Assembly (NCBI GenBank): GCA_015058945.1
Contig: SVBF01000009.1
Location: 1 to 64,000 of the forward strand
Reading direction: 5' to 3'
DNA from: Erysipelotrichaceae bacterium
GTDB taxonomy: Bacteria; Bacillota_I; Bacilli_A; RFN20; CAG-826
Length of the DNA stretch: 64,000 bases
Part shown: positions 59,926-64,000 of the stretch, piece after piece
Numbering within the stretch: the stretch's first letter is position 1
How the letters are laid out: every line of letters starts with the position of its first letter
Notes under the pieces: generated by a model
Seen by the model: the letters and a program-made list of their open reading frames with translations, nothing else
Databases searched by the model: none
Told to the model about the DNA's origin: nothing
Translations under genes and position numbers: made by a program

Positions 59926-61230
59926 ATGATCGCTCGTTCCGGCACCATAAAGGACACAAAGGGGCTTTTAAGCACCTTGCCTACCTTGCACTTAGACGTG
60001 CCGGACTATCTTTTTGTCGCCACCGATAACGCCCGTTGCCCTAAGTCGGAGATCTACGTAAAGGAAGGCGACCATATCTACCTTGGGCAGGTCATCGGCA
60101 TGCGTGACGGCGGTTTCTTCAAGCAGCCGATCCACGCCTCTTGCTCCGGCACCGTCGAAGGTTATGAGGAGCATTATCACCGCTCCGGCAAGAAGGTCCG
60201 TTTCTTACGCCTTCATAACGACCATATGGACGAATGGGATCCCGCCATCAAACCTCGGACCGAGGAAGAGATCAAGAAGCTGACCCGCAAGGACTTCGCG
60301 GAGATCTTGGAGAAGACCGCGATGGTCGGTCTCGGCGGCTCTTCCTTCCCGACCTACGTCAAGTTCAATAACGACAAGAAGATCGACGTCATTTTGATCA
60401 ACGCGATCGAATGCGAACCCTACATCACCGCGGACATCCGCCTCATGAACGAGGAGATGGAACGCATCGTCCGCGGCATCCAATATCTGCAGATCGCCTT
60501 CGAATGCAAGAAGGCCCTCATCTGCATCAAGAAGAAGCACGGCACCCTTTGCCGCGTCTATGACGAATATTTGCGCCGCTACCCGGATTCCGGGATCTCG
60601 GTTTGCCGCGTTGACAATTTCTATCCCCAGGGCTGGGAGATCGCGATGATCAAAAGCGCCCTCGGCATCGATGTCCCTAGCGGTCATCTCCCGAGCGAAT
60701 ACGGCATCGCGAACTTCAACGTCTCCACCGTCTGGGGCATCTATGAGGCGGTGAAGCTTAACCGCCCCGTCATCGAAAGACGCGTCTCCGTGACCGGGGA
60801 TGGGGTGCGCTACCCGAGCAACTTCATCGTGCGCATAGGTACTCCTTTGAAAACCTTGCTCGAACGGTGTGGGGGATATGCCCATCCCGAGAAGGACAAG
60901 CTCTTCATCTTGGGCGGCCCGATGATGGGCGCTTCCTTGCCTAGCGACGACTGCATCATCACCAAGACCGTCACCTCGGTGCTAGCGTTCGATTACGAAG
61001 AGAAGAAAGAGGCGCCGTGCATCCGCTGCGGCTCCTGCGTCTACTCCTGCCCGACGGGGCTCGAACCCAAACAGATCATGGACGCCGTGAAGGCGTTCGA
61101 TAAGGAGCGCATCAAGGCCCTTAGTCCCTTGCGTTGCATCGAATGCGGCCTATGCTCCTACGTCTGCACCTCGCACATCCGGGTGACGGACTACATTCGG
61201 AGGGCGAAAATGTTCGCGAAGATCAAATGA
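59926..61230 (+). CDS. rnfC: Electron transport complex subunit RnfC
   Basis: Peripheral subunit of the ferredoxin:NAD+ oxidoreductase that couples electron flow to Na+ or H+ export. At 434 residues it is the short, Gram-positive form. The FMN/NADH-binding start MVGLGGSSFPTYVKF and NAIECEPYITAD are present. Two [4Fe-4S] motifs lie at the C terminus: CIRCGSCVYSC near 365-375 and CIECGLCSYVC near 404-414. It overlaps rnfD by 4 bases. It begins the order C-D-G-E-A seen in Clostridia. Confidence 0.93.
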   Translation: MIARSGTIKDTKGLLSTLPTLHLDVPDYLFVATDNARCPKSEIYVKEGDHIYLGQVIGMRDGGFFKQPIHASCSGTVEGYEEHYHRSGKKVRFLRLHNDHMDEWDPAIKPRTEEEIKKLTRKDFAEILEKTAMVGLGGSSFPTYVKFNNDKKIDVILINAIECEPYITADIRLMNEEMERIVRGIQYLQIAFECKKALICIKKKHGTLCRVYDEYLRRYPDSGISVCRVDNFYPQGWEIAMIKSALGIDVPSGHLPSEYGIANFNVSTVWGIYEAVKLNRPVIERRVSVTGDGVRYPSNFIVRIGTPLKTLLERCGGYAHPEKDKLFILGGPMMGASLPSDDCIITKTVTSVLAFDYEEKKEAPCIRCGSCVYSCPTGLEPKQIMDAVKAFDKERIKALSPLRCIECGLCSYVCTSHIRVTDYIRRAKMFAKIK

Positions 61231-62369
61231 CCATCGTCAAGCAAACCTCGCCCCATATCCACCGCAAGGACAGCCTTGCCCGCATGCTGATCGACGTGCT
61301 CGTCTCTTTGGCGCCCGTCTCGATCACCGCGCTTATCGTCTATGGACTAGCGGCTTTCCGCAACCTCATGGTCTCGGTGGCGACGATGAGCCTATGCGAA
61401 TTCGTGTTCGTCCTCATCATGAACCGCATCCCTTATGACGGGACCAAGCATACCCTGAAGGAACAGTTCCTCCATGGCGTGAAGGAATATCGCCTCTACC
61501 ATTTGCTCGGCTCGTTGGTGAGCGGGGTCATCTTCGCCCTCATCATGCCGGCGGCGACCAATCCCGGTTACATGATCTATATCGCCCTGATTCTCGGCGC
61601 GGCTTTTGGCATGATCATCGGCAAGCTCGTCTTCGGTGGGCTAGGGCAGAACATCTTCAATCCCGCCGCGGTGGGGATGGTGTTCGCGAAGCTTTGCTTC
61701 GGCTCGAAATATGTTTACGCGACCAATGACTACGTTAACGGCGTTTCCGCCGGAGGCACGGCGTTATCTAACCTTGGCAACACCTCCGCCTCTTTGGTGG
61801 GCCGTTATCTAGAAATCAACGACGTCGCGACCCTCGATTTGTTCCTTGGCCGCGTGCCGGGGGTGATCGGCGAAGGGTTTAAGTTCGCGATCCTCATCGG
61901 ACTGATCTATTTGCTCATCCGTCGCGCGGCGGATTATCGCGTCGTCTGTTCTTATTTGCTCGGCTATACGGCCTTGATGGCTTTGGCGGGCATCTTCGTC
62001 TGCGTCAAAGTCCCCGAGGTGAATTTCGGTCGCTTCTTGCTCTTCCAGTTACTTAGTGGCGGCGTGCTCTTTGGGGCGACCTACATGTTCACCGATCCGG
62101 TGACGATGCCCATTAACGCTCCCGGACGCGTCCTCTATGGATTGCTTGGCGCGGGATTAACGGTCATCATCCGCCTCTTCGCGGCCTTGCCCGAAGGCGT
62201 GGTGTTCTCTTTGTTACTATGCAACCTCGCCGCCCCGGCGATCGACCATTATGCCTATTCGTCCAACAAATTCACCTGGAAGAAGATCGCCGTCATGGGT
62301 GGTATCTTCTTAATCTTCGTGCTCGGCATCTGCTTCGGGCTTGGTTTCCAGGAGGGGGTGGTCCGATGA
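61227..62369 (+). CDS. rnfD: Electron transport complex subunit RnfD
   Basis: Integral membrane subunit of 380 residues with about nine to ten helices. It carries FMN covalently in relatives; the matching region here is SAGGTALSNL, near residue 170, where the SGAT-type Thr is expected. GGLGQNIFNPAAVGMVF and FTDPVTMPINAPGRVLYG are highly conserved RnfD/NqrB blocks. The start ATG overlaps the rnfC stop. Confidence 0.92.
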   Translation: MTIVKQTSPHIHRKDSLARMLIDVLVSLAPVSITALIVYGLAAFRNLMVSVATMSLCEFVFVLIMNRIPYDGTKHTLKEQFLHGVKEYRLYHLLGSLVSGVIFALIMPAATNPGYMIYIALILGAAFGMIIGKLVFGGLGQNIFNPAAVGMVFAKLCFGSKYVYATNDYVNGVSAGGTALSNLGNTSASLVGRYLEINDVATLDLFLGRVPGVIGEGFKFAILIGLIYLLIRRAADYRVVCSYLLGYTALMALAGIFVCVKVPEVNFGRFLLFQLLSGGVLFGATYMFTDPVTMPINAPGRVLYGLLGAGLTVIIRLFAALPEGVVFSLLLCNLAAPAIDHYAYSSNKFTWKKIAVMGGIFLIFVLGICFGLGFQEGVVR

Positions 62370-62917
62370 ACGTATCCTGGAAAAGGGCATTCTTCGTCGG
62401 CGGTTTCCTCGCCGGTCTTTGCGCGGTGCTAGGCCTAGCGATCGCCGGAGGCGACATGCTCACGAAAGAAACCATCGCCCGGAATAAGCGCGAGAAGGAA
62501 CAAAGCGCGTTAAAGACGGTGTTTGGGGAGAACGTGATCCTCTCCGATGCCATAGAGGTCAAAGACGCCGAATTCCCGATGCTAGCGAAATATTGGACCG
62601 TCACCTTACCCGAGGAAGGGGACGGAGGTCCTTTGGGACGCATCTATAACGCTTCGGGCAAGAATGGCTATGGCGACGTGGCGCTTCTCATCGGCGTCTA
62701 TAACGACTTCCATCTCGGCAACGTCGCGGTGCTCGAAAACACCGAGTCCTATGGCCAGACCTTGCAAGAGGAATACCTCGATAAATACGCTTCGGCGCAA
62801 GATAAGGAAAAAGCCGCCGAGGAAGTCAAGTGCGGCGCGACCTATGGGGCGACCCTTTGCCGCGACATGATGAAGCAAGCCAAGGCGCATTACCAGAAGG
62901 AGGGGAACCATGAGTAA
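62366..62917 (+). CDS. rnfG: Electron transport complex subunit RnfG
   Basis: A subunit with one N-terminal helix (about residues 7-27) and an extracellular FMN-binding domain, 183 residues. The FMN attachment site normally reads (S/T)GAT; here it is CGATYGATL near residue 160, with the accepting Thr present but Cys in place of Ser. VLENTESYGQTLQEEYLDKY resembles the usual TPGLG-loop region. It overlaps rnfD by 4 bases and rnfE by 8. Confidence 0.87.
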   Translation: MNVSWKRAFFVGGFLAGLCAVLGLAIAGGDMLTKETIARNKREKEQSALKTVFGENVILSDAIEVKDAEFPMLAKYWTVTLPEEGDGGPLGRIYNASGKNGYGDVALLIGVYNDFHLGNVAVLENTESYGQTLQEEYLDKYASAQDKEKAAEEVKCGATYGATLCRDMMKQAKAHYQKEGNHE

Positions 62918-63656
62918 GGGTCAGCACAAAGAGTCCTTCCTCGCCCCGATCTGGAAGGCCAACCCGTTGCTATTCGGGTTGCTTGGCATGTGCCCGGCTC
63001 TCGCGGTCACGAAGACCCTCGAGGCGTCCTTTGGCATGGGCATCCTCTTCACCCTCGTCTTAGTCTGCTCCAACGTCTTGATCAGCGCCTTGCGTAAATG
63101 GATTCCCGAAGAGGTGAAGACACCGTGCTACATCGTCATCATCGCGACCTTCGTCACCTTGGTGAAGATGCTCGCGGAGGCCTATTTGCCGGAGCTTTAT
63201 AGCACCTTGGGCGTGTTCGTCTCCCTCCTCGTCGTCAACTGCATCGTCTTAGGTAGGGCCGAAGCCTTTGCTTCGAAGAACACGGTCTTCGATTCGCTAC
63301 TCGATGGCATCGGCAACGGCATCGGCTATACGCTCGCCATCTGCCTCATCGGCTTGATCCGCGAGGTCCTCGGCAGTGGCTATCTCACCTTCGGGACGAC
63401 CTTCACCTTCTTGCAGAGCTTAAACGGAGGCAACAAGATCCGCCTCTTTATCCTCAAAGGGCCTGGCTATGACGTCTCGATGAATTTCTTCGCCACCCCG
63501 GCGGGCGGCTTCTTGGTGCTTGGGATTACCCTAGCGGTCGTGATGGCCATCACCAACGCGAAAGAGAACAAGCGCAAAGTCGACGCGCGCCTCGCCGCGA
63601 AGAAAGCGAAAGAGGAAGCCGCGAAGAATAGCGCGGCCACGGAGGTAGCCAAATGA
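62910..63656 (+). CDS. rnfE: Electron transport complex subunit RnfE
   Basis: A 248-residue membrane subunit with six helices. FGLLGMCPALAVT is the conserved Cys-containing start, and LGRAEAFASKNTVFDSLLDGIGNGIGY contains the second family block; both sides of the paired RnfA/RnfE pseudo-dimer bind a shared iron cluster. The C-terminal tail is long, basic and Ala-rich (KRKVDARLAAKKAKEEAAK). The ribosome site AAGGAGGGG lies within rnfG. Confidence 0.92.
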   Translation: MSKGQHKESFLAPIWKANPLLFGLLGMCPALAVTKTLEASFGMGILFTLVLVCSNVLISALRKWIPEEVKTPCYIVIIATFVTLVKMLAEAYLPELYSTLGVFVSLLVVNCIVLGRAEAFASKNTVFDSLLDGIGNGIGYTLAICLIGLIREVLGSGYLTFGTTFTFLQSLNGGNKIRLFILKGPGYDVSMNFFATPAGGFLVLGITLAVVMAITNAKENKRKVDARLAAKKAKEEAAKNSAATEVAK

Positions 63657-64000
63657 ACTATTTAGCGGCCTTTGTGATGGCGATCGTCTCCTACGCGATC
63701 GTCAATAACGTCGTCTTGTCCCGTTTCTATGGCATCTGCTCTTTCATCGGCGTCGGCAACAAAGTGAAGTCGAGCCTATGCATGGGCGCGGCGGTGAGTT
63801 TTGTCATCATCCTCGCCGCGGCGATCTGCTGGCCTTTGTATAACTTTATCTTGGTGCCAGCTGGAGCGCCTTTCCTCGACACCATCGCGGCCATCTTGGT
63901 CATCGCTTGTTTGGTCATGATCGTCGGCATCGTCATGAAGAAGTTCCTGCCCGCGCTTTATACGAGCTTAGGCATCTATCTGCCGCTGATTACCACCAAC
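63653..64000 (+). CDS. rnfA: Electron transport complex subunit RnfA (cut off by window end)
   Basis: The first 116 residues of RnfA. NNVVLSRFYGICSFIGVGNKVKS holds the conserved Cys that shares an Fe-S cluster with RnfE, followed by three hydrophobic helices. It overlaps the rnfE stop by 4 bases. The gene continues past base 64000; rnfB is expected after it. Confidence 0.92.
   Translation, partial: MNYLAAFVMAIVSYAIVNNVVLSRFYGICSFIGVGNKVKSSLCMGAAVSFVIILAAAICWPLYNFILVPAGAPFLDTIAAILVIACLVMIVGIVMKKFLPALYTSLGIYLPLITTN

Overview
The window looks like a chromosomal segment of an anaerobic, gut- or rumen-type Gram-positive bacterium related to the Bacilli/Erysipelotrichia/Mollicutes branch. Supporting signs are the Firmicutes translation cluster rimP-nusA-ylxR-ylxQ-infB-rbfA, AddAB instead of RecBCD, many lipobox lipoproteins with Ser-rich linkers, a CcpA-type cre box, an Rnf complex in the order C-D-G-E-A, and no outer-membrane genes. 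TGA is a normal stop codon, so the standard bacterial code applies although Mollicutes relatives recode it. Most genes are GC-rich (C/G at third positions). The first lipoprotein and two toxin-antitoxin modules are visibly more AT-rich.

Layout: 1-5 kb holds the end of a PotD-like protein, tRNA-Cys, tRNA-Arg(ACG), an AT-rich lipoprotein, cysteine synthase with pyridoxal kinase, and tRNA-Pro. 5-10.4 kb holds a heterodimeric ABC exporter, threonine aldolase and a TetR regulator. 10.5-19.4 kb holds an ArsR sensor with a Zn/Cd P1B-ATPase, then addB-addA. 19.4-27 kb holds tRNA-Arg(TCG), a secreted protein plus membrane protein, a CtpE-like P-type ATPase, an ABC transporter and tRNA-Ile(TAT). 27-30.6 kb holds a flavin reductase, two glycosyltransferases and DegV.

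30.7-32.2 kb has no credible gene but is densely folded: a consensus-like promoter, dozens of GNRA-, UUCG- and UAAA-capped hairpins, and a GC-rich terminator. I read it as one structured non-coding RNA of about 1.46 kb, longer than the lengths I recall for the OLE, ROOL and GOLLD classes. The same 36-base terminator recurs after the adjacent RelB-PIN toxin-antitoxin pair.

33.9-45.8 kb on the minus strand is a galactan-utilisation locus: surface glycan-binding lipoprotein, ABC sugar importer (binding protein and two permeases), AraC regulator, secreted GH53 galactanase with CBM61-like domains, an unknown 606-residue protein, a zinc ribbon, and a cytoplasmic GH53. A cre box sits inside the importer promoter. 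The permease carries an unusual N-terminal domain resembling the domains of the glycan-binding lipoprotein.

46.2-64 kb holds a Phd-PIN module behind a triple operator, the rimP-to-rbfA operon, a membrane GGDEF protein, surface proteins (an S41-like lipoprotein, a protein with a CBM20-like domain, a Ser-rich stalk lipoprotein), a MATE transporter, and the start of an rnfCDGEA operon that runs off the end.

Across the window, at least nine genes have a -10 box only 6-9 bases before the start codon. Leaderless transcription therefore seems common for promoter-proximal genes, while operon-internal genes use Shine-Dalgarno sites.
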